Shown: positions 9,174 to 17,544, counted from the first letter of the stretch. The stretch: 64,000 nt of DNA from Planctomycetota bacterium (GCA_020851795.1 JADZCA010000007.1:1-64000), one strand, 5' to 3'. The notes: generated by a model not told the origin, from the letters alone. Numbers and translations: made by a program.

Positions 9174-10889
9174 GTGCACGTCGATCCGCTGCTGCTCACG
9201 CTCGCCGCCGGCTTCACCCTCGCGGTGCTGCTCGGGCTCGCGGCCCACCGGCTCGGCCTCTCGCCGATCCTCGGCTACCTCGTCGCCGGCGTCGTGGTCG
9301 GCCCGCACACGCCGGGCTTCACGGCCGACGCCGCGCTCGCCGCGCAGCTGGCCGAGGTCGGCGTCGTCCTCCTGATGTTCGGCGTCGGGCTGCACTTCCA
9401 CCTCGACGACCTCCTCGCGGTGCGCCGCGTCGCCGTGCCCGGGGCGCTCGTGCAGAGCAGCGCGGCGACCGCGCTCGGCGTCGCGCTCGGGCTCGCCTTC
9501 GGCTGGACGTGGGGCGAGGGGCTCGTGCTCGGGGCCGCGATCTCGGTGGCGAGCACGGTCGTGCTCATCCGCGTGCTGACGGCGCTGGGCACCCTCGAGA
9601 CGCCCGCCGGGCACGTCGCCGTGGGCTGGCTGGTGGTCGAGGACCTGCTCACGGTCCTCGCGCTCGTGCTGCTCCCCGCCGCCGCGCCGGCGCTGCGGGG
9701 CGAGGCCGCCGACTTCGGGGCGATCGCGGGGGCGCTCGGGCTCGCGGTGGGCAAGCTCGCGCTGCTCGTCGCCGCCGTCGCCTTCGTCGGGAAGCGCGTG
9801 ATCCCGGCGCTGCTCGCGCGCGTCGCGCGCACGCGGAGCCGTGAGCTGTTCACCCTCGCCGTGCTCGCGATCGCGCTCGCCGTCGCCGCGCTCGCGGCCG
9901 CGGGGTTCGGCGCGAGCCCCGCGCTCGGCGCGTTCCTCGCCGGGATGGTCGTCGCGGGCTCGGCGCTGCGCCACCAGGCCGCCGCCGACGCGCTCCCGCT
10001 GCGCGACGCCTTCGCCGTCCTCTTCTTCGTCGCCGCGGGCATGCAGTTCGACCCGCGCCTCGTCGTGGAGCAGCCGGTGCTGCTCGCCTCCGTGCTCGCG
10101 ATCGTGCTCGTCGGCAAGCCGCTCGCCGCGCTGCTCGTCGTGCTCGTCCTCGGGTGGAGCGTCCGCACGGCGGTCACCGTCGCGTTCGCGCTCGCGCAGG
10201 TGGGGGAGTTCTCCTTCCTCCTCGCCGCGATGGGGCAGCGGCTCGACGTCCTCCCCGCGGAGGGCGGGGGGGCGATCGTCACCGCGGCGTTGCTCTCGAT
10301 CGCGCTCAACCCGTGGCTCATGGGGCGCGTCGAGGCCGTCGAGGCGTTCCTGCGCGCGCGGCCGCGCCTGTGGCGCCTGCTCTCGCGCCGCGCCGACCGC
10401 GTCGCCGCGGCCCTCGCCCCCGCGGCCGCGCACGCCGCGCCGCAGGGCCGGCGCGCGATCGTCGTCGGGCACGGCCCCGCCGGGCGCGCCGCGTGCGACG
10501 CGCTCGCCCTGCGGGGCGTGACGCCGGTCGTGGTCGAGTCCAACGTGGACACCGTGCGCGAGCTGGTCTCCGACGGCCGTCGCGCCGTGTACGGCGACGC
10601 GCGGCGCGCCACGGTGCTCGAGGACGCGGGCCTCGTCGGAGCCGACGTGCTCGTGGTCTCGGTCGCGGCGGCCGACCTCGCCGCGCAGGCCGTCGTCGCC
10701 GCGCGGTCGCTCGACGCGGAGGTGCCCATCGTGGTCCGCACGCGCTACCTCGCCGAGCGCGAGGCGCTGCTCGGGCTGGGCGCCACGGTGGTCACCGTGG
10801 ACGAAGAGGCGGTTGCGGGCGGGCTCTCGAGCTTCCTCCTGCGCGACGAGGTGCGCCGGCCGCCGCCCCCGCCCTCGTCGCCGGTGTGA
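9174..10889 (+). CDS. Kef/CPA2-type monovalent cation:proton antiporter with TrkA-N domain
   Basis: Predicted 571-residue inner-membrane transporter. About twelve hydrophobic helices make up residues 1-400, with the typical CPA2 stretches LGYLVAGVVVGPHTPG near the N-terminus and LAQVGEFSFLLAA around residue 345. A cytoplasmic Rossmann-fold RCK/TrkA-N domain follows (AIVVGHGPAGRAACDAL, dinucleotide-binding GxGxxG). No TrkA-C domain follows, unlike the second Kef protein at 41751. It probably exchanges K+ or Na+ for H+ under nucleotide or ligand control. Translation starts at GTG 9174 with GGGAGG upstream. Proteins of this shape resemble YbaL; the ion cannot be assigned from sequence. Confidence 0.87.
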   Translation: MHVDPLLLTLAAGFTLAVLLGLAAHRLGLSPILGYLVAGVVVGPHTPGFTADAALAAQLAEVGVVLLMFGVGLHFHLDDLLAVRRVAVPGALVQSSAATALGVALGLAFGWTWGEGLVLGAAISVASTVVLIRVLTALGTLETPAGHVAVGWLVVEDLLTVLALVLLPAAAPALRGEAADFGAIAGALGLAVGKLALLVAAVAFVGKRVIPALLARVARTRSRELFTLAVLAIALAVAALAAAGFGASPALGAFLAGMVVAGSALRHQAAADALPLRDAFAVLFFVAAGMQFDPRLVVEQPVLLASVLAIVLVGKPLAALLVVLVLGWSVRTAVTVAFALAQVGEFSFLLAAMGQRLDVLPAEGGGAIVTAALLSIALNPWLMGRVEAVEAFLRARPRLWRLLSRRADRVAAALAPAAAHAAPQGRRAIVVGHGPAGRAACDALALRGVTPVVVESNVDTVRELVSDGRRAVYGDARRATVLEDAGLVGADVLVVSVAAADLAAQAVVAARSLDAEVPIVVRTRYLAEREALLGLGATVVTVDEEAVAGGLSSFLLRDEVRRPPPPPSSPV

Positions 10890-10986
10890 CGGCCGACGGG
10901 ACCTCGGCACGGGCCGGCCTCCGGCGCGGGTCCCGGGGCGACGACGGGGACCGGCGGCCCCGGCCGACGCGGCTGCGCGGGCCGCG

Positions 10987-10992
10987 TATCTT
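10987..10992 (+). promoter_or_regulatory. -10 box of the MoaD-like gene, leaderless
   Basis: TATCTT lies 6 nt upstream of the GTG start and no Shine-Dalgarno lies between, so transcription should begin at or next to the start codon. Confidence 0.5.
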
Positions 10993-10998
10993 CTGCCG

Positions 10999-11277
10999 GT
11001 GCCCACCGTCGAGCTGACGAGCCACCTGCTCCACCTGTTCCCCGCGCTGCGCGAGGGACCGCTCGTCGTCGAGGGGCGCACGGTCGCGGAGGTGGTCGCA
11101 GCGCTCGAGCGGCGCGCGCCGGGCTTCGCGTTCTACGTGTGCGACGAGGCGGGGCGCATGCGCCAGCACGTCCTCGCCTACGTCGGGGACCGGCGCGTGA
11201 CCGACCGCGGCACGCTCTCCGATCCCGTCGGACCCGAGTCGAGGGTCCTGATCGTCCAGGCACTCAGCGGCGGGTAG
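10999..11277 (+). CDS. MoaD/ThiS-like small sulfur-carrier-type protein
   Basis: Predicted 92-residue cytoplasmic protein with a beta-grasp pattern (VELTSHLLHLFPAL, VEGRTVAEVVAALE, then SRVLIVQALSGG). It ends exactly in Gly-Gly, the terminus that MoaD and ThiS use for adenylation and thiocarboxylation. It is slightly longer than typical MoaD. The GTG at 10999 is chosen because a TATCTT -10 box ends 6 nt before it and the upstream frame is not protein-like. It lies 24 bp upstream of the BNR-repeat gene and is probably cotranscribed with it. No moeB/thiF-type activating enzyme or molybdopterin synthase large subunit is in the window, so its sulfur pathway is unknown. Confidence 0.75.
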   Translation: MPTVELTSHLLHLFPALREGPLVVEGRTVAEVVAALERRAPGFAFYVCDEAGRMRQHVLAYVGDRRVTDRGTLSDPVGPESRVLIVQALSGG

Positions 11278-11301
11278 GCTTCCCGCCCTCCGGAGGTCGT
11301 C

Positions 11302-12465
11302 ATGTCCGATCGCATCCTCGTCGGGACCCGCAAGGGCACCTTCGCCGTCCGTCGCGGGCCGTCGGGCTGGAAGCCCTCCCTGCTCGGGCACGGCGGCCAG
11401 GGCGTCAACTACGCCGCGCGCGACCCGTTCACCGGCACGCTGTGGGCGCTGCTCGGCCACGGGCACTGGGGGGCGAAGCTCTCGCGCTCGAAGGACGACG
11501 GGGCGACGTGGGCCGACGCGCCGCAGGTGAAGTACCCCGCCGGGGCGCGGCACTACGTCCCGCCGCCGCCCAGCGAGACCGGCGCGGGCGAGGGCGCGCC
11601 GACGCTCAAGCCCGCGACGCTGCTCAAGCTGTGGGTGATGGACTTCCCGCGCAAGGGCCGCGTGCTCGTGGGCACGATCCCCGGCGGCCTCTTCGTCAGC
11701 GACGACGGCGGCGAGCACTGGGAGCTCAACCGCGGGCTGTGGGACCACGAGTCGCGAGGCGGCCCGCTCTGGGACGGGCCGGGCAACGGCACGACGAAGT
11801 GGTTCGGCACGCCGGCCGCCGAGGGCGACTTCGCCCCGGGGATCCACTCGGTCGTCACGCACCCGAAGGACCCCGACCACTGGATCGTCGCGATCTCGAC
11901 CGCCGGCGTGTTCGAGACCCGCGACGCGGGACGGACGTGGCGGTCGCGCAACCAGGGCCTCGTGATGGACTACGCGCCCAACCCGACCGACGAGTGGGCC
12001 GGCCACGACCCGCACCTCGTCGTGCGGTGCCCCAACCAGCCGCAGTGCCTGTGGCAGCAGAACCACTGCGGTGTGTTCTTCAGCGACGACGGCGCCGCGA
12101 CGTGGCGCAAGGTGAGCGCGCCCGACGCCGGTGCGCACTTCGGCTTCCCCGTGGCGGTGGACCGCGACGACGGCCGCACGGCGTGGCTCGTCCCGGGCAA
12201 GTCGGACATGCACCGCACGACGATCGACGGCGGGCTGATGGTCGCGCGCACCACCGACGGCGGGACGACGTGGACGCAGCTCCGCAAGGGGCTCCCGCAG
12301 GAGCACGCCTACGACGTCGTCTACCGCCACGCGCTGCACGGGGACGGCGACCGGCTCGCCTTCGGCAGCACCACGGGCAACCTCTACGTCAGCGAGGACC
12401 GTGGCGACTCGTGGCGGACGGTGGCGAACAACCTCCCGCCCGTCTACAGCGTCCGGTTCGGCTAG
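11302..12465 (+). CDS. BNR/sialidase-like beta-propeller protein
   Basis: Predicted 387-residue soluble protein without a signal peptide. At least five BNR/Asp-box-like turns are visible (VSDDGGEHWEL, TRDAGRTWRS, FSDDGAATWRK, TTDGGTTWTQL, VSEDRGDSWRTV), which indicates a multi-bladed propeller of the VPS10/sialidase-like superfamily. No sialidase catalytic residues can be assigned with confidence. The ATG follows a GGAGG sequence. Proteins of this type are often adjacent to MoaD/ThiS-like genes, as here, which hints at a joint function that is not established. A perfect hairpin begins at its stop codon. Confidence 0.8.
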   Translation: MSDRILVGTRKGTFAVRRGPSGWKPSLLGHGGQGVNYAARDPFTGTLWALLGHGHWGAKLSRSKDDGATWADAPQVKYPAGARHYVPPPPSETGAGEGAPTLKPATLLKLWVMDFPRKGRVLVGTIPGGLFVSDDGGEHWELNRGLWDHESRGGPLWDGPGNGTTKWFGTPAAEGDFAPGIHSVVTHPKDPDHWIVAISTAGVFETRDAGRTWRSRNQGLVMDYAPNPTDEWAGHDPHLVVRCPNQPQCLWQQNHCGVFFSDDGAATWRKVSAPDAGAHFGFPVAVDRDDGRTAWLVPGKSDMHRTTIDGGLMVARTTDGGTTWTQLRKGLPQEHAYDVVYRHALHGDGDRLAFGSTTGNLYVSEDRGDSWRTVANNLPPVYSVRFG

Positions 12466-12489
12466 GAGCCCGTCCGGAGGACGGGCTCC
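12465..12489. terminator. Perfect hairpin at the end of the BNR gene
   Basis: GGAGCCCGTCC (12465-12475) pairs with GGACGGGCTCC (12479-12489) over 11 bp with a 3-nt loop. No T-tract follows. The stop codon TAG merges into the first arm, as in related hairpins at 17488-17544 and after the 57500 gene. Confidence 0.7.
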
Positions 12490-12749
12490 AAGGGGGACGG
12501 ACGCAGCGGCAGAGACTTGAGCGGAGGCGTACACGGAGGCGGGTGCGCCGACGGAAGCGGCAGCCGTCGCGGAGGCGGGCGTCGATGCGGACGAGAGTGG
12601 GGGGGCGGACGCGCCGACGAAGGGGGCCGCCTCCGCGCGAGCGAGCCCGCGCGTCGCGAGGCGAGCGGGGGGCCCGAGCCCGCGCGGGGGGCCCGAGCCC
12701 GCGCGGGGGCCCGCGCCGGACCGCGGTGCGCTGGGGCTCGCTCGGGTCC
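12490..12749. other. Purine-rich low-complexity spacer, no gene
   Basis: This spacer separates the convergent BNR and alcohol dehydrogenase genes. It contains purine-rich GGAGGCG-type tracts and two copies of a GGGGGGCCCGAGCCCGCGC unit around 12665-12705. No coding pattern is convincing. Confidence 0.5.
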
Positions 12750-13802
12750 TCACACGTCGGGGAGGGTGGCGAGGTCGACCGAGAAGCGGTAGCGGACGTC
12801 GCCGCGGACGACGCGCTCGTAGGCCTCGTTGACCTTCGACATCGGGATCACCTCGACGTCGGAGACGATGCGGTGCGCGCCGCAGAAGTCGAGCATCTCC
12901 TGCGTCTCGGCGATCCCACCGATCAGCGAGCCGGCCAGCCGCCGGTTGCCGTGGATCAACGCGAAGGCGTCGAGCGGCGTCGCCGTCGGCGGGACGCCCA
13001 CGAGCACCATCGTGCCGTGCGGGCGCAGCGTCGAGAGGTAGTCGCCGAAGTCGTGCGGCGCCGAGACGGTGTCCACGAGCAGGTCGAAGCGCTCGCCGAT
13101 CGCCTCGAAGGACGCGGCGTCGCGCGTCACGCAGAACGCGTGCGCCCCGAGCCGACGCGCGTCGGCCTCCTTCTTCGACGACGTCGAGAGCACGGTGACC
13201 TCGGCGCCCATCGCGGCGGCCAGCTTCACCGCCATGTGCCCGAGCCCGCCGAGCCCGGCGACGGCGACCCGGGTCCCGCGCTGGCACCCGTACGCCCGCA
13301 ACGGGGACCACGTCGTGATGCCCGCGCACAGGAGCGGGGCCGCGGCCTCGGGGGCGAGGCCGTCGGGGACGCGCAGCACGAAGCGCTCCGTCACGACGAG
13401 GCGCTTCGAGTAGCCGCCGAAGGTCGGCGTCACCCGGTCCATCTCCGTGCCGTTGTAGGTCCACGCGCACCCGGCGTCGCAGAACTGCTCGGTGCCGTGC
13501 CGGCAGGGCACGCAGGTGCGGCACGCGTCCACCATGCAGCCCACGCCCACGAGGTCGCCGACGCGGACCCGGCGGACGGTCGCGCCGACGCGACGCACGC
13601 GGCCGACCACCTCGTGCCCGGGCACCATCGGGAAGGTCGCGCCCGACCACTCGTCGCGCGCCTGGTGGATGTCGGAGTGGCAGATGCCGCAAAACAGGAC
13701 GTCGATCTCGACGTCGTCGGCGCGCGGTTCGCGGCGGTCCACGACGAACGGGACCAACGGGCGGCCGGCGGCGGGGGCGGCGTACGCGGCGACGCGGGTC
13801 AT
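12750..13802 (-). CDS. Zinc-dependent alcohol dehydrogenase (cinnamyl/YahK-like)
   Basis: Predicted 350-residue cytosolic NAD(P)-dependent oxidoreductase of the medium-chain family. The catalytic-zinc motif CGICHSDIH and GHEVVGRV are intact, and four structural-zinc cysteines lie in CRTCVPCRHGTEQFC. The cofactor loop is AVAGLGGLGHMAVKLA. The fold, length and the insertion WTYNGTEMDRVTPTFGGYSKR match the cinnamyl alcohol dehydrogenase/YahK group, which reduces broad aldehydes with NADPH. The ATG at 13802 follows GGAGGACCG; the frame extends 24 codons upstream but without a ribosome-binding site. A TAGGCT -10 box lies at 13845-13850. The physiological aldehyde is unknown. Confidence 0.92.
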   Translation of the reverse strand: MTRVAAYAAPAAGRPLVPFVVDRREPRADDVEIDVLFCGICHSDIHQARDEWSGATFPMVPGHEVVGRVRRVGATVRRVRVGDLVGVGCMVDACRTCVPCRHGTEQFCDAGCAWTYNGTEMDRVTPTFGGYSKRLVVTERFVLRVPDGLAPEAAAPLLCAGITTWSPLRAYGCQRGTRVAVAGLGGLGHMAVKLAAAMGAEVTVLSTSSKKEADARRLGAHAFCVTRDAASFEAIGERFDLLVDTVSAPHDFGDYLSTLRPHGTMVLVGVPPTATPLDAFALIHGNRRLAGSLIGGIAETQEMLDFCGAHRIVSDVEVIPMSKVNEAYERVVRGDVRYRFSVDLATLPDV

Positions 13803-13957
13803 GTCGGTCCTCCGCGCGGCGGCCACGGTCGCCGCGGAGGCGGAGCCTAGCGCCGCGCCGAGGGGCCGACGCACCTCGGCGGGGAGCGAAGCGGTCCTGA
13901 ATCCGGCCGGTCGGCTCGCGGTACAAGGGAGACGTTCCCGTGCTGCGGAGGCACCCC

Positions 13958-14920
13958 GTGCGCACCCTGAGCCGCGTCGCCGTCGTCGTCGCGTCGGTCC
14001 TGCTCGCGTCGCCTGCCCGTCCCTCCTTCGCCGAGCCCGACCCGGCGGCCGCCCGGGCCGAGCTGGTCGCGAAGGTGCTCTCGGGGCCGAGCGACGTCCG
14101 CAAGGCGGCGATCCGCCAGCTCCTGACCGACGACAAGGACGGCGAGGGGGTCAAGGCCGTCGCGGGCACGCTCGCCGTCCTCGAGAAGGAGAAGGACGCC
14201 TCCGCCGAGATCGAGGTCGTGCGAGCCTTGGGGCGTCCGGGGCTCGTCGGCGCGGTGCCGGGGCTGTGCTCGGTGCTCGACTCGAAGGACGAGCTGGTGC
14301 GCGGCAACACGGCCGTCAGCCTCGAGTACGTGGGAGACGCGTCCGCCGTGACGGCGCTGCTCGGGCGGCTCGACCGCGAGAAGAGCGAGATCGTGCTCTG
14401 CCACGTCCTGCGCGCGCTCGGGCGCTGCGGCAAGGGCGACGCCAAGGTGAGGACGGTGCTCGACAAGCGGGTGACGTCGAGCAAGAACGAGGCGGTCTCG
14501 TGCGCGGCGGTCGTCGGTCTCGCGAACTTCGCGGGCGACGGCGCGGCGGCGCGCACGATGGAGGATCAGCTCCAGAAGGTCGGGCCGCCGGCCTTCGGAC
14601 GGCGGGGCGGCGGCGGGGAGAACAGCCTCAAGCGCTCCTACCTCGCGTGGGGGATCGCGGTCGTCGGCGACAAGAAGAGCGGCCCGTTCGTCCGCGAGAA
14701 GCTGATGAAGCCCCTCGGGCACGTCGTCGGCGGACCGCTCGTGGACGGGGTGTTCGCCTTCTACACCGCGGTGGCCGAGGTGTGCGAGGGCAAGGCCGAC
14801 TCGATGGCTGCCGTCGAGGGCGGCGTCCGGACCGTGCTCGGGATGTACGGGAACCCGCTCGCCGACGAGTGCCGCAAGGGACGCGGCGACGCGGGCTACA
14901 CGCCGCTGGCGGAGTGGTAG
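13958..14920 (+). CDS. Secreted HEAT-repeat-like protein
   Basis: Predicted exported protein of 320 residues. The GTG at 13958 is preferred over the in-frame GTG at 13940 because CGGAGG sits 6 nt upstream of it and because it gives a compact signal peptide (RVAVVVASVLLASPARPSFA). The mature part has repeated paired helices with charge patterns like HEAT repeats: VRKAAIRQLL, EIEVVRALGRPGLVGAVPGL, VRGNTAVSLEYVGDASAVTALL, IVLCHVLRALGRCGKGDA. These usually form scaffolds for protein contacts. No catalytic motif is visible. It is divergent from the alcohol dehydrogenase gene. Confidence 0.7.
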   Translation: MRTLSRVAVVVASVLLASPARPSFAEPDPAAARAELVAKVLSGPSDVRKAAIRQLLTDDKDGEGVKAVAGTLAVLEKEKDASAEIEVVRALGRPGLVGAVPGLCSVLDSKDELVRGNTAVSLEYVGDASAVTALLGRLDREKSEIVLCHVLRALGRCGKGDAKVRTVLDKRVTSSKNEAVSCAAVVGLANFAGDGAAARTMEDQLQKVGPPAFGRRGGGGENSLKRSYLAWGIAVVGDKKSGPFVREKLMKPLGHVVGGPLVDGVFAFYTAVAEVCEGKADSMAAVEGGVRTVLGMYGNPLADECRKGRGDAGYTPLAEW

Positions 14921-15086
14921 CCGCCCGCGCGGCACTCCGGTCGCAGCCCGCGCCGTTGCGGCGCGGCGGGCGCGGTCAGGGGGCGCGGGGGGCGCCCGGC
15001 TCGGCGGGACGCGACGCGGGGGGGCTCGCGGGCTCGGGGGCGTGGGTCGGGTCGGGGGCGCGCCGCTCCGCGGCGCCGCGGGACAC

Positions 15087-15209
15087 TCAGGTCTCGCAGC
15101 CGAGCGCGGGCAGCACCCAGCGCTGCAGTGCGTACCAGCCGGCCACGAAGGCGACGATCGTGAGGATCGCGCCGATCGTGCTGCGGAGGTCGGAGGTCGC
15201 GGCGGCCAT
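15087..15209 (-). CDS. Forty-residue single-pass membrane peptide
   Basis: A small gene encodes 40 residues: a short polar N-terminus (MAAATSDLRST), one transmembrane helix (IGAILTIVAFVAGWYALQ) and a short tail ending GCET. It begins 9 nt after the stop of the DUF302-like gene on the same strand. It also has its own TAGAAC -10 box (15216-15221), 6 nt upstream of the ATG, with no Shine-Dalgarno. Both the position and the hydrophobic pattern argue that it is real. Function is unknown. Confidence 0.55.
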   Translation of the reverse strand: MAAATSDLRSTIGAILTIVAFVAGWYALQRWVLPALGCET

Positions 15210-15218
15210 GCGCCCGTT

Positions 15219-15623
15219 CTACCCCGTCGCCGGGGGCGTGACCCGGCGGGGCGGGCGGCCGGCCACCGCGGCCTCGATCGCGTCGTGGAGCGTCGCCTCG
15301 AGCGCCCGGGCGGCGGGCCCCGCCTCGGGGTGGCCGAGGAGGTCCACGAGCGCGGTCGGGGGGATCGTCGCCACGCGCGACCACCCCGGGGCGACCTCGA
15401 ACACCGAGAGCGGGTAGGCGTCCTTCGCGGCGGGCGACGAGACGGCGTCGGCCGGCACGCTCGGGAGGGGGTCGGCGAGCTCGATCACGTAGGACGGGCG
15501 ACCGTCACGCCCGCCCGGGGTGGGCGTCGTGCGCAGGACGACGAGGCCGCGGGCGCGGCAGTGCGCGACGAGGTCGGCCACGACGTCGGCGGCGGGGCGG
15601 GGGGCGTCGTGGGTGATGCGCAA
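15219..15623 (-). CDS. DUF302-like protein
   Basis: Predicted 134-residue cytosolic protein. No ATG is available in the first part of the frame; the most upstream plausible start is TTG at 15623, and a GTG about a dozen codons in is an alternative. The pattern of an N-terminal helix (DVVADLVAHCRARGLVVL), a central beta region and a terminal element of the form VATIPPTALVDLLGHPE with a long helix resembles DUF302 domains. That match is by eye and moderate. It shares its upstream region with the divergent crcB gene and probably forms an operon with the 40-residue membrane peptide. Confidence 0.55.
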   Translation of the reverse strand: MRITHDAPRPAADVVADLVAHCRARGLVVLRTTPTPGGRDGRPSYVIELADPLPSVPADAVSSPAAKDAYPLSVFEVAPGWSRVATIPPTALVDLLGHPEAGPAARALEATLHDAIEAAVAGRPPRRVTPPATG

Positions 15624-15676
15624 GGGGGGCTCGGCTGGGGGCGGGCGCGCGTAGGCTGCGGCCCGGAGGCTACCTG

Positions 15677-16051
15677 ATGTCGAGGCTCGTCTGGATCGCG
15701 GTCGGCGGCGCGGCCGGGAGCGTGGCGCGGGCCCTGCTCGCGGGCGCGGTGCGCGGCCTGACGGAGCACCCGTTGCCGGTCGGCGTGCTCGCGGTCAACG
15801 CCGTCGGGAGCCTCCTCGCTGGCGTCCTCGCGGGCCTCTGGGCGGGGGGCGGCGCGTCCGAGGCGGTGCAAGCGCTGCTCATGGCGGGCTTCCTCGGGGG
15901 CTTTACGACCTACTCGGCGTTCAACCAGGAGACCCTCTGGCTGCTCGAGAAGGGACGGGTCGGCGTGGCCGCGGGCCACGTCGCGCTCACGGTCGCCGTG
16001 TGCCTCGCCCTCGGGATCGCCGGGATGGCCGCCGGGCGCGCGCTGCGGTGA
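15677..16051 (+). CDS. crcB: Fluoride exporter CrcB/Fluc
   Basis: Predicted 124-residue inner-membrane protein with four transmembrane helices, the standard size for a Fluc subunit that works as an antiparallel dimer. Diagnostic motifs are GGAAGSVARAL near the N-terminus, LAVNAVGSLLAGVLAG in helix 2 and GFLGGFTTYSAFNQE in helix 3, which carries the Phe/Thr pore residues. It exports fluoride and protects against its toxicity. A GGAGG-containing leader and a TAGGCT -10 box (15653-15658) precede the ATG. No fluoride riboswitch pattern is recognisable in the short leader. Confidence 0.95.
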   Translation: MSRLVWIAVGGAAGSVARALLAGAVRGLTEHPLPVGVLAVNAVGSLLAGVLAGLWAGGGASEAVQALLMAGFLGGFTTYSAFNQETLWLLEKGRVGVAAGHVALTVAVCLALGIAGMAAGRALR

Positions 16052-16177
16052 CGGACGCGGCGGCGAGGGCGTCGGCGCGCCCTCGCTCAACCTCGGGCGG
16101 TGCCGCGCCGATCGAACGCAGCAGGGCCCGGCCGCGGGGTCGGGGTCGGTCCGCGCAGGGCCCGGTCGAGGTGCCGC

Positions 16178-16666
16178 ATGTGGGTCGCGATGAGCCGGAC
16201 GACCGCCGCCGTGGTGGTGGCAGGGACCTTCCTCGCGGGCGGGATCGCCGGCTGGTGCGTCCGCGGCGGTCCCGGCTCGACGCCGTCCTCGCCGCCGCTC
16301 TCGGTCTCCGCGACGCCGCCGACACCGACGCGCGTGGACCTTCCGGCGCCGCCCTCGACGAAGGCGGCGACGGTCCCGAGCCGCAGCACGCCGGCCCCCG
16401 TCCCCGCCGTGGTCAAGCCCTCGCCCACGGCTGGCCACTGGTACCGACTCTCGGCCAGCGACACGCTGTCCGAGATTGCGCGACGCGCGTACGGCACGAC
16501 GAAGCGGACCGTGGACGTGGTGGCGGCCAACCCGGGCCTCGACCCCCAGCGCCTGCAACCGGGCCAGCTCGTCTACCTGCCTCGCGCCAACGAGTCGGCT
16601 CCGCCCGCCCCGCCGCCGAGCCCGGCGCGCACCCCCTCGCCTGCGCCGGCGAAGGCGACGAAGTAG
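16178..16666 (+). CDS. Membrane-anchored LysM protein
   Basis: Predicted 162-residue protein. The ATG at 16178 (MWVAMSRT) has GAGGTG upstream; the longer frame is Arg-rich and unlikely. One N-terminal transmembrane or signal-anchor helix (TAAVVVAGTFLAGGIAGWCV) is followed by a Pro/Ser/Thr-rich linker, a single LysM domain (HWYRLSASDTLSEIARRAYG ... NPGLDPQRLQPGQLVYLP) and a Pro-rich tail. LysM domains bind N-acetylglucosamine glycans, so peptidoglycan attachment is likely. There is no enzymatic domain. The GCGAGGGCG / CGCCCTCGC pair downstream of crcB may separate the two transcripts. Confidence 0.82.
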   Translation: MWVAMSRTTAAVVVAGTFLAGGIAGWCVRGGPGSTPSSPPLSVSATPPTPTRVDLPAPPSTKAATVPSRSTPAPVPAVVKPSPTAGHWYRLSASDTLSEIARRAYGTTKRTVDVVAANPGLDPQRLQPGQLVYLPRANESAPPAPPPSPARTPSPAPAKATK

Positions 16667-16677
16667 GTCCCGCGCGC

Positions 16678-16732
16678 TAGGAGCCTGTCGGGGAAACGGC
16701 GCGCAGCGCCCGTTTCCCCTTCCAGGCTCCTA
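16678..16732. terminator. Long two-part hairpin after the LysM gene
   Basis: TAGGAGCCTG (16678-16687) pairs with CAGGCTCCTA (16723-16732), and inside it GGGGAAACGG (16690-16699) pairs with CCGTTTCCCC (16710-16719). The outer arm belongs to the same TAGGAGCC hairpin family as 12465-12489 and 17488-17544. It overlaps the upstream region of the NYN-domain gene. Confidence 0.7.
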
Positions 16733-16762
16733 GGCGGCCTCGGCGTGGGGTAGCCTCGCGTC

Positions 16763-17266
16763 GTGGCCTCGACCTACCTCATCGACGCGCACAACGCGCT
16801 CTTCCGCTTGGTCGAGCGCCCGCCGCGGCACGCCGAGGGCGTGCGGCGCGCGGTGGTGACGCGCGCCAAGGACGCACTGCGGCGGCGCGGCGAGGCGGGG
16901 GCCCGCGCCCACTTGGTCTTCGACACCGCCGAGGCGGGGCGCAGTCTCGCGGGCACGCACGGCCGCGACGGCGACGTGACGTGGTCGTACGCGGCCGGCT
17001 CGGCCGACGAGGCGATCCTGCGCCTCGTGCGCGAGCACGCGGGGGCGGGCGGCGGGCGGGTCGCGGTGGTGACCGACGACCGCGAGCTGCGCGGGCGGGC
17101 GGGGCAGCTGGGCGCCGTCGCGATGCGCCTGCACGAGTGGTTCGACGCCCACGATCGGTCGGCGACGCCTCGGACGGCGACCGCGGGCCCCGCGCTCTCG
17201 GCCTCCGACTTCGGCCTCCCCACGGACGCGATCGACCTCGACGCCACCGACCCCGACGCGCTCTGA
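16763..17266 (+). CDS. YacP-like NYN-domain ribonuclease
   Basis: Predicted 167-residue cytosolic protein. The N-terminus STYLIDAHNALFRL carries the first conserved Asp of the NYN/PIN-like fold; further acidic positions are in LVFDTAEAG, SADEAILRLV and VAVVTDDREL. This matches the YacP/Rae1 group of small single-domain RNases, some of which act on ribosome-associated mRNA. The GTG at 16763 lies 6 nt after a TAGCCT -10 box (16751-16756) without a Shine-Dalgarno, so the message is probably leaderless. The C-terminal 30 residues are acidic and disordered-looking. Confidence 0.82.
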   Translation: MASTYLIDAHNALFRLVERPPRHAEGVRRAVVTRAKDALRRRGEAGARAHLVFDTAEAGRSLAGTHGRDGDVTWSYAAGSADEAILRLVREHAGAGGGRVAVVTDDRELRGRAGQLGAVAMRLHEWFDAHDRSATPRTATAGPALSASDFGLPTDAIDLDATDPDAL

Positions 17267-17487
17267 CCCGGGCCCGGGCCGAATCCGCGCGCCCCGCCCG
17301 GGGCCCGCCGTGCGTCGGGCGCTCGCCCCGCCCCGTCGGTTTCCCCGGCGGACCGGCGAGACGTTCGCCCTCGCTCCGCGCTCGTGGTCCGAGTTCCGCT
17401 CCGGGCGCGTCCCGTTCTCGTCGCCCGCGCCTCCGTCCATCTCTTCCTTGTCTTCCTTCAACTCCGTCCGCCTCCGCTTCCGCCCCA

Positions 17488-17544
17488 TAGGAGCCCGTCC
17501 CGGGCGCTCACCTCCCGTCGTCCCGCCCCCGCGACGGGCTCCTA
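17488..17544. terminator. Hairpin overlapping the stop of the 17542 gene
   Basis: TAGGAGCCCGTC (17488-17499) pairs with GACGGGCTCCTA (17533-17544) over 12 bp. The second arm contains the stop codon (CTA on the plus strand) of the minus-strand membrane protein gene. The 275-bp spacer between the convergent genes (17267-17541) otherwise holds no gene. Confidence 0.65.

Noticed and set aside
13940..13957. Upstream GTG start of the HEAT-like gene
   Set aside because: The GTG at 13958 has CGGAGG at proper spacing; the upstream one does not.
10792..14556. A 1254-residue minus-strand open frame
   Set aside because: It crosses several well-supported genes in wrong frames and has no recognisable domain.
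15624..15676. Fluoride riboswitch upstream of crcB
   Set aside because: The leader is short and lacks the conserved pseudoknot-type sequence.
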